A stretch of 64,000 nt of DNA from Geodermatophilus sabuli (GCF_900215145.1 NZ_OBDO01000015.1:1-64000); one strand, 5' to 3'. Shown: positions 33,720 through 42,119, counted from the first letter of the stretch. Notes: generated by a model from the sequence alone, not told the origin. Program-made: numbers and translations.

Positions 33720-35057
33720 GTGGCATCCCCCACCACCCCCGCGCCCGTCACGGCCGGCCCGTCGAAGAAGGGCATCTTCGCGGCGAGCTTCATCGGCACG
33801 TCGATCGAGTGGTACGACTACTACATCTTCGGCACCGCCGCCGCGCTGGTGTTCGGGAGCGTCTTCTACCCCGAGTTCGACCCCACGGCCGGCACCATCG
33901 CGGCGTTCGCGACCTTCGCCGTCGGCTTCATCGCCCGCCCGCTCGGCGCCGCCGTCATCGGCCACTTCGGTGACCGGATCGGCCGCAAGTCGATGCTCGT
34001 GCTCACCCTGCTGCTCACCGGTGGCTCGACCTTCCTCATCGGTGTGCTGCCCACGTACGCCGCGATCGGCGTCGGCGCCCCGCTGCTGCTGGTCGCGCTG
34101 CGCCTGATCCAGGGCTTCGGTGTCGGCGGCGAGTGGGGTGGCGCGGTGCTGATCGCCACCGAGCACGCCAGCCCCCGCCGGCGCGCGGTCTACGGCAGCT
34201 TCGCCCAGTTCGGCGTCCCGGTCGGCGTGCTGACCTCCAACCTGGCCTTCCTCGCCGTGTCGGGGCTGTCCGACGAGGACTTCCTCGCGTGGGGCTGGCG
34301 GATCCCGTTCCTCATCAGCATCGCGCTGGTGGTCGTCGGGTTCTTCGTGCGCAGCAAGCTCCAGGACGCCCCGGAGTTCCAGGAGGTCAAGGAGAAGAAG
34401 CAGGTCGTCAAGGTCCCGGTGGCCGAGCTGGTCAAGCGGCAGCCGCGCACGCTGGTCCTGGGCAGCCTGGCCTCGATCGCCCCGCCGGCGGTCGGCTACA
34501 CGGTGATCGTCTACATGCTCACCTACGGCACGACCGTCGTCGGCTTCGACCGCACCACGCTGCTGTGGCTGATCCTCGCCTCGACGGCGGTGTGGATCGG
34601 CACGATCGTGGTGGCCGCGCTGCTGTCGGACCGCTTCGGCTCCAAGCGGGTCTTCGCGATCGGCGCGCTCACCGCGGTCCTCTGGCCGCTGCCGATGTTC
34701 GCGCTGGTCAACACCGGCAGCGCCGGCGCGGCGCTGTTCGCCTTCGTCGTCGCCGCGGTCGTGCAGGGCATCATGGCCGGCGCCCAGGGTGGCCTGTTCA
34801 CCGAGATCTTCGAGGTGAAGACCCGCTACAGCGGGATCTCCATCGCCTACCAGCTCGGCGGCATGATCGGCGGCGCCGTCACCCCCATCGTGGCCACCGC
34901 CCTGTACGGCTCCTACGAGTCGTCGACGCCGATCGCGATCTACGTGGCGGCCCTGTCGCTGGTCAGCCTGCTGGCCGTGCTCGGCATCCGGCCCCTGCCC
35001 AAGGCGCAGCAGGCCGACGCCGACCGGCTCGGGACGGCGGCCGCGACCGCCGGCTGA
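33720..35057 (+). CDS. MFS transporter, metabolite:H+ symporter (MHS) family
   Basis: A 445-residue, 12-segment carrier. The start FIGTSIEWYDYYIFGTAAAL and the loop GHFGDRIGRKSMLV are hallmarks of the MHS family (shikimate, alpha-ketoglutarate, proline/betaine and aromatic acid symporters); LRLIQGFGVGGEWGGAVLIATEHA follows. It should import an organic acid by proton symport. The start is GTG, with only a weak ribosome site (GGAGAAC). It lies between the decarboxylase and a two-component system and ahead of aromatic ring-cleavage genes, so an aromatic or keto acid is the likely cargo. Confidence 0.88.
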   Translation: MASPTTPAPVTAGPSKKGIFAASFIGTSIEWYDYYIFGTAAALVFGSVFYPEFDPTAGTIAAFATFAVGFIARPLGAAVIGHFGDRIGRKSMLVLTLLLTGGSTFLIGVLPTYAAIGVGAPLLLVALRLIQGFGVGGEWGGAVLIATEHASPRRRAVYGSFAQFGVPVGVLTSNLAFLAVSGLSDEDFLAWGWRIPFLISIALVVVGFFVRSKLQDAPEFQEVKEKKQVVKVPVAELVKRQPRTLVLGSLASIAPPAVGYTVIVYMLTYGTTVVGFDRTTLLWLILASTAVWIGTIVVAALLSDRFGSKRVFAIGALTAVLWPLPMFALVNTGSAGAALFAFVVAAVVQGIMAGAQGGLFTEIFEVKTRYSGISIAYQLGGMIGGAVTPIVATALYGSYESSTPIAIYVAALSLVSLLAVLGIRPLPKAQQADADRLGTAAATAG

Positions 35058-35076
35058 GCCGCAGCGCACCCGCTCC

Positions 35077-35120
35077 GACGGCGCGCCGCCCGGGACCCCT
35101 CGTCCGGGCGGCGCGCCGTC
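35077..35120 (+). terminator. Long inverted-repeat terminator after the MHS transporter
   Basis: GACGGCGCGCCGCCCGG pairs with CCGGGCGGCGCGCCGTC (17 pairs) and a further GAC/GTC closes towards the loop with one bulged base. It begins 19 bases after the stop codon and separates the transporter from the histidine kinase gene. Confidence 0.75.
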
Positions 35121-35233
35121 GTCGTCCCGGTTCCCCCGTCTGGGGAAGCGGGTTCGGACCGCCGGCCGCCGGGGGTAGCGTGCGGGAGGGCCACCCCCGG
35201 CAGGGGGCCGGTGGCCGAGGGCGGGACGAGGCA

Positions 35234-36808
35234 GTGGTGCGCAGCGAGGTGGCGGCCCCGGCCGGCGCGGTGTGGCCGGTGGGCTCGGGGGAGGACCCGG
35301 TGCTCCGCGCGCTCGTGGAGGTCTCCGCCGACGGGCTGACGCTGGTCGACGACGCCGGCCGGCTGCTCGGGCTCAACGCCGCCGCCGCGCACATCCTGGG
35401 CCGCCCCGCGACCGAGCTGGTCGGGACGGCGACGCCCTTCGACCCCACCGCCGGCGACCCGGACGCGCCGGACCTGCGGACGGCGAGCTGGCCGGTGCCC
35501 GGCGGCAGCCGCCGGGAGCTGGAGTACCGGGTGCTGCCGGTGGGCCCCGGCCGCTGGGCGGTGTGGTTCAGCGACGTCACCGACACCGTGCGCCAGCAGG
35601 AGCGGCTGACCGCGATCACCCGGGCGGCGGCCAGCGTGGCCGACGCCTACTCCCTGCGGGCCACCCTGGACGCCGTCGCCCGCGAGATCGCGATGACCGC
35701 CTCGATCGCCGCCGTCCAGATCCTCGCCCTCGACGATCCCCGCGACGACCTCCAGCTGCTGGGCATGGCCGGTTTCGGGGACGCCGTCGACTTCGCCGAG
35801 AAGCACGCCGCCTGCCGGCGACTGGGCGCTCGCGTGCTGTTCATGGAGGCGCTCGAGAACCGGCAGCCGGTCGTCAGCCTGCACCGCAAGCCGCAGATCA
35901 TGGCCGATCCGCTGTGGGCGCCGCTGCACGAGATCATGGACGTCCCGGACTGGGACAGCTTCGTCTCGATGCCGCTGGTGGTGCGCGGGCGGGCGCTGGG
36001 CATCATCAACGCCTACTACTCGCCGGGGGAGGACCCGGGACCCAGCTCCCTGGCGTTCCTCGAGGCGATGGCCGACTCCGCCGCGGTGGCCATCGAGACC
36101 GCGGCGCTGCTCGCCCAGACCCGCTCCCGCGCGCAGAGCGACGAGCGCCGCAGGCTGGCGCGGGACCTGCACGACTCGGTGGTCCAGCAGGTGTTCTCCA
36201 TGCGCATGCAGGCCGAGGCGCTGCGCGCCCACCTCGACACGGCGGCGGTCGACCGGGCCACGGTGCGCAGCGCGGCCGAGGAGCTCGCCGAGCTGTCGGC
36301 CAGCGCCCTGGCCGACCTGCGCGGCCTGGTCTTCGAGCTGCGACCGCTGGACCTCGCGGAGAACGGCCTGGTGGAGGCGGTCCGCGCGCACGCGGCCGGC
36401 GTCGAGGCGCGCACCGGGCTGGCGGTCGAGGTGGACGCCCCGGACGGGCTGGAGGTCGACGTGGGCGTCGACGTCCAGGAGGACCTCTACCGCATCGTCC
36501 AGGAGGCACTGCACAACGTGGTCAAGCACGCCCGCGCCACCGAGGCCGAGATCCGCGTCGGCGCGTCGGCCGAGGGCGGCGCGCTCGTCGTCGAGGTGAC
36601 CGACAACGGCTGCGGTGGCACCCCCGACGCCGCGCCGGCCCCGCCGCAGACCGGCAACCGCCCGCGCACCAGCCTGGGCCTGGTGTCGATGCGGGAGCGC
36701 GCCGAGCGCTGGGGCGGGTCGCTGTCGGCCGGGCCGCGCCCCCTCGGCGGCTGGCGCGTCCGGGTCACGCTGCCGGTGCCGGGCAGCCGGGTGGGGGCGG
36801 CGCGATGA
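35234..36808 (+). CDS. Sensor histidine kinase (PAS-GAF-HisKA_3-HATPase)
   Basis: About 524 residues and no membrane segment, so a cytosolic sensor. A PAS-like domain spans about 20-118, a GAF domain about 135-292, and the NarL-type dimerisation box with phospho-acceptor His313 is in RRLARDLHDSVVQQVFSM. An HATPase domain follows (EALHNVVKHARA, then VTDNGCGG). Two adjacent GTG codons (35234, 35237) can start it. It overlaps its response regulator gene by four bases. The PAS/GAF pair probably senses a small aromatic or redox signal related to the flanking genes. Confidence 0.87.
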   Translation: MVRSEVAAPAGAVWPVGSGEDPVLRALVEVSADGLTLVDDAGRLLGLNAAAAHILGRPATELVGTATPFDPTAGDPDAPDLRTASWPVPGGSRRELEYRVLPVGPGRWAVWFSDVTDTVRQQERLTAITRAAASVADAYSLRATLDAVAREIAMTASIAAVQILALDDPRDDLQLLGMAGFGDAVDFAEKHAACRRLGARVLFMEALENRQPVVSLHRKPQIMADPLWAPLHEIMDVPDWDSFVSMPLVVRGRALGIINAYYSPGEDPGPSSLAFLEAMADSAAVAIETAALLAQTRSRAQSDERRRLARDLHDSVVQQVFSMRMQAEALRAHLDTAAVDRATVRSAAEELAELSASALADLRGLVFELRPLDLAENGLVEAVRAHAAGVEARTGLAVEVDAPDGLEVDVGVDVQEDLYRIVQEALHNVVKHARATEAEIRVGASAEGGALVVEVTDNGCGGTPDAAPAPPQTGNRPRTSLGLVSMRERAERWGGSLSAGPRPLGGWRVRVTLPVPGSRVGAAR

Positions 36809-37482
36809 GCGGTGGACCGGACACCGGGGTGATCGGCGTCCTGCTGGTCGACGACCACGCGATCGTCCGCCGCGGGGTGCAGGCCTACGTGGCCAGCGTG
36901 CCCACGCTGCGCGTCCTCGGCGAGGCGGCCGACGGCCAGCAGGCGGTGGAGCTGCTGCACCAGTGGCAGACCACCGGCGAGCCCCTGCCCGACGTCGTCC
37001 TCATGGACCTGCAGATGCCGCGCATGGACGGCGTGGCCGCCACCGCGGCGATCGCCCGCGCCCACCCCGGCGTCAAGGTCGTCATCCTGACCAGTTTCGG
37101 CGAGGTGGAGCGGGTGCACGCCGCCCTCGCCGCCGGGGCCGCGGGCTACGTGCTCAAGGACGCCGACCCCGCGGAGGTGGCGACGGCGATCACCGCGGCC
37201 GCCGCCGGCGAGGTGCACCTGGACTCCGCCGTCGCCCGGCAGCTGGCCCGCCGCATGGCCGCCCCGCAGGCCGGGCTCACCTCGCTCACCAGCCGGGAAC
37301 GGGAGATCCTCGCGCTGGTCGCCCAGGGACACTCCAACCGCGACATCGCCGACCGGCTGGTCATCAGCGAGCGCACCGCCCGCACCCACGTGAGCAACGT
37401 GCTGAGCAAGCTGCAGCTGTCCAGCCGCACCCAGGCCGCGCTGCTGGCGATCCGCGAGGGGCTCATCTCGCCACCGGCGTGA
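36805..37482 (+). CDS. NarL/FixJ-type response regulator
   Basis: A 225-residue regulator. The receiver domain has the acidic pair at 16-17, phospho-acceptor Asp68 (VVLMDLQMPRMDG) and Lys117 (GYVLKD). The LuxR-type helix-turn-helix begins LTSREREILALVAQGHSNRDI. It is the partner of the kinase just upstream (ATGA overlap). Likely targets are the MHS transporter and the meta-cleavage cluster, whose promoter regions share an ATGACGTAG motif. Confidence 0.92.
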   Translation: MSGGPDTGVIGVLLVDDHAIVRRGVQAYVASVPTLRVLGEAADGQQAVELLHQWQTTGEPLPDVVLMDLQMPRMDGVAATAAIARAHPGVKVVILTSFGEVERVHAALAAGAAGYVLKDADPAEVATAITAAAAGEVHLDSAVARQLARRMAAPQAGLTSLTSREREILALVAQGHSNRDIADRLVISERTARTHVSNVLSKLQLSSRTQAALLAIREGLISPPA

Positions 37483-37711
37483 CCTGCGCGGATGCCGTCG
37501 ACGCGCCGCGAGACGAGGCGTAGGACACATGACGTAGCCGCAGCACGCTCAGTCGGTCGGACCGAAGCTGTCATCGGGCCGATCCGCCGCGGACCGGCGA
37601 TCCTTACCGTCGATGTGTGTGCGGTCACCCCCAGGGTCGCGCCGTCGGGGTGCCCGCCCCGGGGTTCGACCGCCGACCGTCCCGTCCCGCGCCGCACCTG
37701 GAGAAGGCCTG
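37483..37711. other. Intergenic region upstream of the meta-cleavage cluster
   Basis: No credible gene lies here until the small reading frame at 37712. It holds ATGACGTAG at 37529-37537 (shared with 33563), a short CGGT-CGG-ACCG inverted repeat near 37552, and at 37617-37626 GTGTGCGGTC, which resembles one repeat of the IclR operators but lacks the other two. A promoter for the ring-cleavage genes is expected here; no convincing -35/-10 pair was found. Confidence 0.5.
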
Positions 37712-37798
37712 ATGACCCGAAGCTCCACGTCCCGCTCCGTGCCGCCGGCCGCGGCCTCCCAGCGCGCCTTCCCGACGGTGGGGTACCAGCGGTGGTGA
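37712..37798 (+). CDS. 28-residue leader-type reading frame coupled to the aldolase gene
   Basis: ATG 37712 follows GGAGAAGG at good spacing and the frame ends TGG-TGA at 37796-37798, overlapping the GTG start of the RraA-like gene (GTGA). The peptide is Ser/Arg-rich at the start and ends PTVGYQRW; it has no similarity I recognise and does not resemble the sulfur leaders further along. Since the aldolase GTG has no ribosome site of its own, this frame may serve to deliver ribosomes to it. Confidence 0.45.
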   Translation: MTRSSTSRSVPPAAASQRAFPTVGYQRW

Positions 37799-38493
37799 GC
37801 CGGCACGTCATCGTCCGCACCACCCGGCGCCCCGACGCCGACGCCGTCGCCGTGCTCGCGAAGGCGGGCGTGGCCACCGCGCACGAGGCGATGGGCCGCC
37901 GCGGCCTGACCCACCCGGTGCTGCGGCCCATCTACCCGGGCGCGCGGATCGCCGGCCGGGCGGTCACGGTGCTCAGCCAGCCCGGCGACAACCTGATGAT
38001 CCACGCCTGCATCGAGCAGTGCGGCCCCGGCGACGTCCTCGTCGTCACCACCACCTCGCCGTCCACCGACGGCATGTTCGGCGAGCTGTTCGCCACCCAG
38101 CTGGCCACGCGCGGCGTGCAGGGCCTGGTCATGGACGCCGGCGTCCGTGACGTCGCCGACCTGACCGCGATGGGCTTCCCGGCCTGGTCGCGGGCGGTGT
38201 CGGCGCAGGGCACGGTCAAGGCCAGCCCCGGCTCGGTCAACGTGCCCGTCGTCATCGCCGGCGCGTACTGCCGGCCCGGCGACGTCGTGGTCGCCGACGA
38301 CGACGGCGTGCTCATCGTGCCGCTCGAGGACGCCCCCGCCGTCGCCGAGGCCTCGGTCACGCGCGAGCAGAACGAGCAGGCCAAGCGCGAGCGGTTCCAG
38401 GCCGGGGTGCTGGGCCTGGACGTCTACGACATGCGCCCCACCCTGGAGCGGCTCGGCGTCACCTACGTCGACGAGTCGCCCGATCCCGCCTGA
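37795..38493 (+). CDS. RraA-like aldolase, 4-carboxy-4-hydroxy-2-oxoadipate aldolase type
   Basis: A 232-residue protein of the RraA/HMG aldolase fold. The conserved GELFATQLATRGVQGLVMDAGVRDVADL holds the Arg and Asp of the pyruvate/metal site, and ADDDGVLIVP is also typical. In the protocatechuate 4,5-cleavage pathway the enzyme splits 4-carboxy-4-hydroxy-2-oxoadipate to pyruvate and oxaloacetate (LigK/ProA/GalC). Being next to ligAB supports that role over the RNase E regulator RraA. The GTG (or the one three bases earlier) has no ribosome site; coupling to the 28-residue frame is proposed. Confidence 0.83.
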   Translation: MSRHVIVRTTRRPDADAVAVLAKAGVATAHEAMGRRGLTHPVLRPIYPGARIAGRAVTVLSQPGDNLMIHACIEQCGPGDVLVVTTTSPSTDGMFGELFATQLATRGVQGLVMDAGVRDVADLTAMGFPAWSRAVSAQGTVKASPGSVNVPVVIAGAYCRPGDVVVADDDGVLIVPLEDAPAVAEASVTREQNEQAKRERFQAGVLGLDVYDMRPTLERLGVTYVDESPDPA

Positions 38494-38530
38494 ACCCCCC
38501 GACCCACCCTCTCGAGTCAAGGAGACCGCG

Positions 38531-39631
38531 ATGGCAGCCAACCCCATCGTCATGAACGGCTGGTACATCGGCGCCTGGTCCGACGAGGTCAGCCGCACGC
38601 TGATGCAGCGCTGGATCTGCGGCCGCCCGGTGTGCTTCTACCGGCTGTCCGACGGCAGCGTGAACGCGATCGAGGACCGCTGCCCGCACCGCCGCTACCC
38701 GCTGTCGCTGGGCCAGCTCGACGGCGACGTCATCACCTGCAACTACCACGGCTACAAGATCGACGGCTCCGGCACCTGCGTCGGCGTCGCCGAGCAGCCG
38801 GACATGCCCAAGGGCGCGACCGTGCACCGCTTCCCGGTCGTCGAGCGCTACGGCATCGTCTGGATCTGGCCCGGTGACGCGGACAAGGCGGACCCCGACG
38901 ACATCCCGGACGTCTCCTGGCTCGAGGACCCGAACTGGACCCACGTGCACGGGTCGGTCGGGCTGAAGGGCCGCCAGGTCCTGCTCGTGGAGAACCTGCT
39001 CGACCTGACCCACGAGACGTTCCTGCACCCGTCCTCGATCGGCAACGCCGCGGTCGCCGCCACCCCGATCGACGTGATCGGCGAGGGCAACAAGGTGTCC
39101 TTCGTCCGGCACATGATCGACATCGAGGCCCCGCCGTTCTACCGGTCCTCGATGGGCGTGACCACGAACATCGACCGCTGGCAGGACGGCGACTTCTACG
39201 CGCCGGGGATCTTCATCCTCAACATCCGGATCGCCCCGACCGGCACCGAGGAGCCCGAGGGCTTCCACATGAAGGTCATCTACGGCATGACGCCGGAGAC
39301 CGACACCACCACGCACGACTTCTTCGCCCTGGGCCGGGACTACAAGATCGACGACCAGGAGCTGTCGGACTTCCAGCTCAAGCAGCAGCTCGCCGTCATG
39401 AAGGAGGACGTCGACGCGCTGGAGATCCAGGAGAAGATGGTCGCCACCGACCCGGGGATGATCGAGTCCTCGATCCGCTCCGACGTCGCCGGCATCCGCG
39501 GCCGCCGCCTGCTGGAGAAGATGGCCAAGGCCGAGGCCGCCGCCCGCGGCGAGGCCCCGGCCCGCCCGGCGCGCCCGGCCCGTCCCGCGGCCGCCGCGCC
39601 CGCCGCCCCGCAGCCGGCGGGCCAGGCGTGA
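38531..39631 (+). CDS. Rieske non-heme iron oxygenase, VanA-like
   Basis: A 366-residue oxygenase. The Rieske cluster ligands are C51-P-H53 and C70-N-Y-H73, and the mononuclear iron motif NLLDLTHETFLH gives D158, H161 and H166. Length and the N-terminal NGWYIGAWSDEV fit the vanillate/3-O-methylgallate/dicamba O-demethylase group, which releases formaldehyde. The last 30 residues are an Ala/Pro-rich tail not needed for catalysis. ATG after AAGGAGA. No reductase (VanB) gene is in the window, so electrons must come from elsewhere. Confidence 0.85.
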   Translation: MAANPIVMNGWYIGAWSDEVSRTLMQRWICGRPVCFYRLSDGSVNAIEDRCPHRRYPLSLGQLDGDVITCNYHGYKIDGSGTCVGVAEQPDMPKGATVHRFPVVERYGIVWIWPGDADKADPDDIPDVSWLEDPNWTHVHGSVGLKGRQVLLVENLLDLTHETFLHPSSIGNAAVAATPIDVIGEGNKVSFVRHMIDIEAPPFYRSSMGVTTNIDRWQDGDFYAPGIFILNIRIAPTGTEEPEGFHMKVIYGMTPETDTTTHDFFALGRDYKIDDQELSDFQLKQQLAVMKEDVDALEIQEKMVATDPGMIESSIRSDVAGIRGRRLLEKMAKAEAAARGEAPARPARPARPAAAAPAAPQPAGQA

Positions 39632-40332
39632 CGACCTTCGTCCTGGTCCACGGGGCCTGGCACGGGGGCTGGTGCTGGGACCGCGTGGCCCCGCTGCTGC
39701 GCGCGGCCGGTCACGAGGTCCACGCGCCGACGCTGACCGGGCTGTCCGAGCGCGCCCACCTGCTCTCCCCGCTGGTGGGGCTGGACACCCACGTCGAGGA
39801 CGTCGTCCGGCTGATCGACACCTTCGCCCTGCGCGACGTGGTCCTGGTCGGGCACAGCTACGCCGGCCAGGTCGTCACCGCGGTCGCCGACCGGCGGCCC
39901 GACGCGATCGCCAGGCGCGTGTACCTGGACGCCTTCGTCGGCTCTGACGGCGAGGCCGCCCGCGACCTGCTGCCCGAGCAGGTCGAGCACCACTGGGCGG
40001 AGTCCGCGGCCGAGCAGGGCTTCGGCTGGCTGGTGCCGGTCCGCAAGCTCTCGGTGCTCGGCGTGACCGAGCAGGCCGACGTCGACTGGCTGACACCGAA
40101 GCTCACCCCGCACCCGTGGAAGACCTACCTCGACCGGCTCGACCTCACCGGCGCCGTCGACGCGGTGCCGGCCGCGTTCGTCGAGTGCGTGACCTGGATG
40201 CGCGTGTTCCAGGCCCAGGCCGAGCGGGCCCGGGAGCGGGGTTGGCCGGTGCACGAACTGGACACCGGTCACGAGGCGATGGTCACCGCCCCCAAGGCGC
40301 TGGCCGACGCCCTGCTCGAGCTCGCCCGCTGA
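39628..40332 (+). CDS. Alpha/beta hydrolase, MenH/hydroxynitrile lyase-like
   Basis: A 234-residue hydrolase. It starts TTFVLVHGAWHGGWCWDRV, has the elbow VLVGHSYAGQV (Ser near 77) and ends with the His in LDTGHEAMVTAPKALADAL. The close spacing of HGAWHGGWCW and the small size resemble the plant esterase/hydroxynitrile lyase-like group common in actinobacteria. Within the meta-cleavage cluster it might hydrolyse an ester or lactone such as 2-pyrone-4,6-dicarboxylate in place of LigI; this is only a suggestion. GTG overlaps the oxygenase stop. Confidence 0.82.
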   Translation: MTTFVLVHGAWHGGWCWDRVAPLLRAAGHEVHAPTLTGLSERAHLLSPLVGLDTHVEDVVRLIDTFALRDVVLVGHSYAGQVVTAVADRRPDAIARRVYLDAFVGSDGEAARDLLPEQVEHHWAESAAEQGFGWLVPVRKLSVLGVTEQADVDWLTPKLTPHPWKTYLDRLDLTGAVDAVPAAFVECVTWMRVFQAQAERARERGWPVHELDTGHEAMVTAPKALADALLELAR

Positions 40333-40370
40333 GCCGTCCCGACCACCCCCGACAGATCCAGGAGACCACC

Positions 40371-40646
40371 GTGGAGTTCCTCGTCCGCGCCGAGAACCGC
40401 CTGCCCCCGGAGACCCCGGCCGAGCGGCGGGAGGAGCTGCGCTCCGGTGAGCGGGCCCGCGCCATGGAGCTGCGGGAGGCGGGCATCCTCAAGCGACTGT
40501 GGCGGGTGCCCGGCCGCACCGGGTGGATCGGGCTGTTCGAGGCGCCCGACCCGGCCGCCCTGCACGACGCGCTGGTGTCCCTGCCCATGTCGCCGTGGCT
40601 CGACGTGCACGTCGAGGCGCTGGCCCAGCACCCCCAGGAGCGCTGA
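40371..40646 (+). CDS. Muconolactone isomerase-like small protein
   Basis: A 91-residue protein similar to muconolactone delta-isomerase (CatC, PF02426): EFLVRAENRLP at the N-terminus, RARAMELREAGILKRLWRVPGR in the centre and SLPMSPWLDVHVEALAQHP at the end. CatC itself acts in the catechol ortho pathway; here the gene lies in a meta-cleavage cluster, so it probably isomerises a related lactone or tautomer, such as the LigU/GalD-type step. GTG after GGAG. One base overlap with the next gene. Confidence 0.8.
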   Translation: MEFLVRAENRLPPETPAERREELRSGERARAMELREAGILKRLWRVPGRTGWIGLFEAPDPAALHDALVSLPMSPWLDVHVEALAQHPQER

Positions 40647-40840
40647 TGACCACGTCCACCGGGCGGCAGCTGCGCATCACCTTCCGCCAGTACGACGGTG
40701 AGATGCTCGGCACCTGCTGGTGCGGCCTCACCCGGGAGAGCCCGTACCCGCGGCTGCTGTGGGAGTGGCTGGACGACCACGAGCACCGGTCGCCGGAGGG
40801 CGCCGGTGCGGACAACGGGAGGACCTCTGATGAGCACTGA
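40646..40840 (+). CDS. Small hypothetical protein in the ligAB cluster
   Basis: A 64-residue protein I do not recognise. It contains ITFRQYDGEMLGTCWCGLT, with a CxC pair that could bind metal, then RLLWEWLDDHEH. The start ATG overlaps the previous stop (TGATG) and its end overlaps LigA by 11 bases, with GGGAGGA for LigA inside it, so it is a real member of the operon. A role as an activator or chaperone of the iron dioxygenase is conceivable but unsupported. Confidence 0.65.
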   Translation: MTTSTGRQLRITFRQYDGEMLGTCWCGLTRESPYPRLLWEWLDDHEHRSPEGAGADNGRTSDEH

Positions 40841-41195
40841 CACCCCCAGCAGGTTCGACCTGCCGGGGACGCCGGTCTTCGACGGTCAGACCAGCCGGCG
40901 CGGGCTGCGGATGAACAAGTTGTTCATGAGCCTGCGCTCGGCGGAGAACCGGGAGCGGTTCCTCGCCGACGAGGCGGCCTACTGCGACGAGTTCCGGCTC
41001 TCGCCGGAGCAGAAGCAGGCCGTCCTCGACCGGGACTGGCAGGCGATGATCGACCTGGGCGGCAGCATCTTCTACGTCTACAAGCTGGCGATGATGGACG
41101 GCCGGTCGATGCAGTACCTGGGTGGTGTCTTCAGCGGCATGACCGAGGAGGAGTTCGTGGCGGCGATGAGGGCGGGAGGACGGCGCAATGGCTGA
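40830..41195 (+). CDS. ligA: Extradiol dioxygenase alpha subunit, LigA-like
   Basis: A 121-residue helical subunit of the protocatechuate 4,5-dioxygenase family. GLRMNKLFMSLRSAENRERFLADEAAYCDEF and the closing QYLGGVFSGMTEEEFVAAM match LigA, which covers the active site of the beta subunit. It precedes LigB with an eight-base overlap. The ATG is preceded by GGGAGGA. Confidence 0.9.
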   Translation: MSTDTPSRFDLPGTPVFDGQTSRRGLRMNKLFMSLRSAENRERFLADEAAYCDEFRLSPEQKQAVLDRDWQAMIDLGGSIFYVYKLAMMDGRSMQYLGGVFSGMTEEEFVAAMRAGGRRNG

Positions 41196-42045
41196 GGTGA
41201 TCTGGGGCCTGGCGACCTCGCACGTCCCGTCGATCGGGGCGGCGATGGACCGCGGCAAGACCGAGGACCCGAACTGGAAGGGCCTGTTCGACGGCTACGC
41301 CCCGGCGCGGGCGTGGCTGGCCGAGCACCGGCCCGACGTGGCGATCGTGGTCTACAACGACCACGCCAACGGCATCGACCTCGACGTCATCCCGACCTTC
41401 GGTATCGGCACCGCCGAGCGGTACGAGGTGGCCGACGAGGGCTTCGGCAAGCGTCCGGTGCCCGACGTCGTCGGTGACCCGGACCTGTCGCTGCACCTGC
41501 TCGAGAGCCTGGTGGACGACGGCTTCGACCTGACCGTCTTCCAGGAGCTGGACGTCGACCACGGGTTCACCGTGCCGCTGTCGGTCTGGACGCCGGACCC
41601 GGGCGAGTCGTGGCCCTGCCCGGTGATCCCGTTCCTGGTCAACGTCATCCAGTACCCGCAGCCCACGGCGGCCCGGTGCTACGCGCTGGGCCAGGCCCTC
41701 GGGCGGGCGATCGCCAGCTACCCGAAGGACGTCAAGGTCGCGATCCTCGGCACCGGGGGCATGTCCCACCAGCTGGCCGGGGCGCGCGCGGGGTACATCA
41801 ACCCCGAGTTCGACCACATGTTCCTCGAGGCCATCGAGAAGGACCCGGCGAAGCTGACGACACTCTCCCGCGAGGACTACATCCGCGAGGCCGGCTCCGA
41901 GGGCATCGAGATGATCATGTGGCTGATCATGCGCGGCGCCCTGAACGACGAGGTGACCAAGGTGCACTCGCACTACTTCGTGCCGGCGTCGAACACCGCG
42001 GCCGCGATCGCGCTGTTCGACAACCGGGTGCCGCAGCCGGCCTGA
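41188..42045 (+). CDS. ligB: Class III extradiol dioxygenase beta subunit, LigB-like
   Basis: A 285-residue catalytic subunit. Iron ligands correspond to His12 (ATSHVPSIG), His59 (VVYNDHAN) and the Glu in SEGIEMIMW; LGTGGMSHQL carries the catalytic His. Substrate is protocatechuate, or possibly gallate or 3-O-methylgallate, all cleaved by this family. With the RraA-like aldolase two steps of the 4,5-pathway are present; LigC and LigJ equivalents are not in the window. Last gene of the cluster, followed by a strong hairpin. Confidence 0.9.
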   Translation: MAEVIWGLATSHVPSIGAAMDRGKTEDPNWKGLFDGYAPARAWLAEHRPDVAIVVYNDHANGIDLDVIPTFGIGTAERYEVADEGFGKRPVPDVVGDPDLSLHLLESLVDDGFDLTVFQELDVDHGFTVPLSVWTPDPGESWPCPVIPFLVNVIQYPQPTAARCYALGQALGRAIASYPKDVKVAILGTGGMSHQLAGARAGYINPEFDHMFLEAIEKDPAKLTTLSREDYIREAGSEGIEMIMWLIMRGALNDEVTKVHSHYFVPASNTAAAIALFDNRVPQPA

Positions 42046-42119
42046 GAACGGACCCCCCGAAGGACCCCGTCCCCCTCCCGCCTCGCAAGCTCGGCGCGAG
42101 CCTCTGGACGGGGCCGCCG

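Noticed and set aside
37617..37626. GTGTGCGGTC upstream of the aldolase as a fourth IclR operator
   Set aside because: Repeats B and C are missing at the expected 19- and 28-base offsets; it is a single half-site.
37795..38493. RraA regulator of RNase E
   Set aside because: The gene heads a ligAB cluster, and the RraA-like fold is shared with the pathway aldolase.
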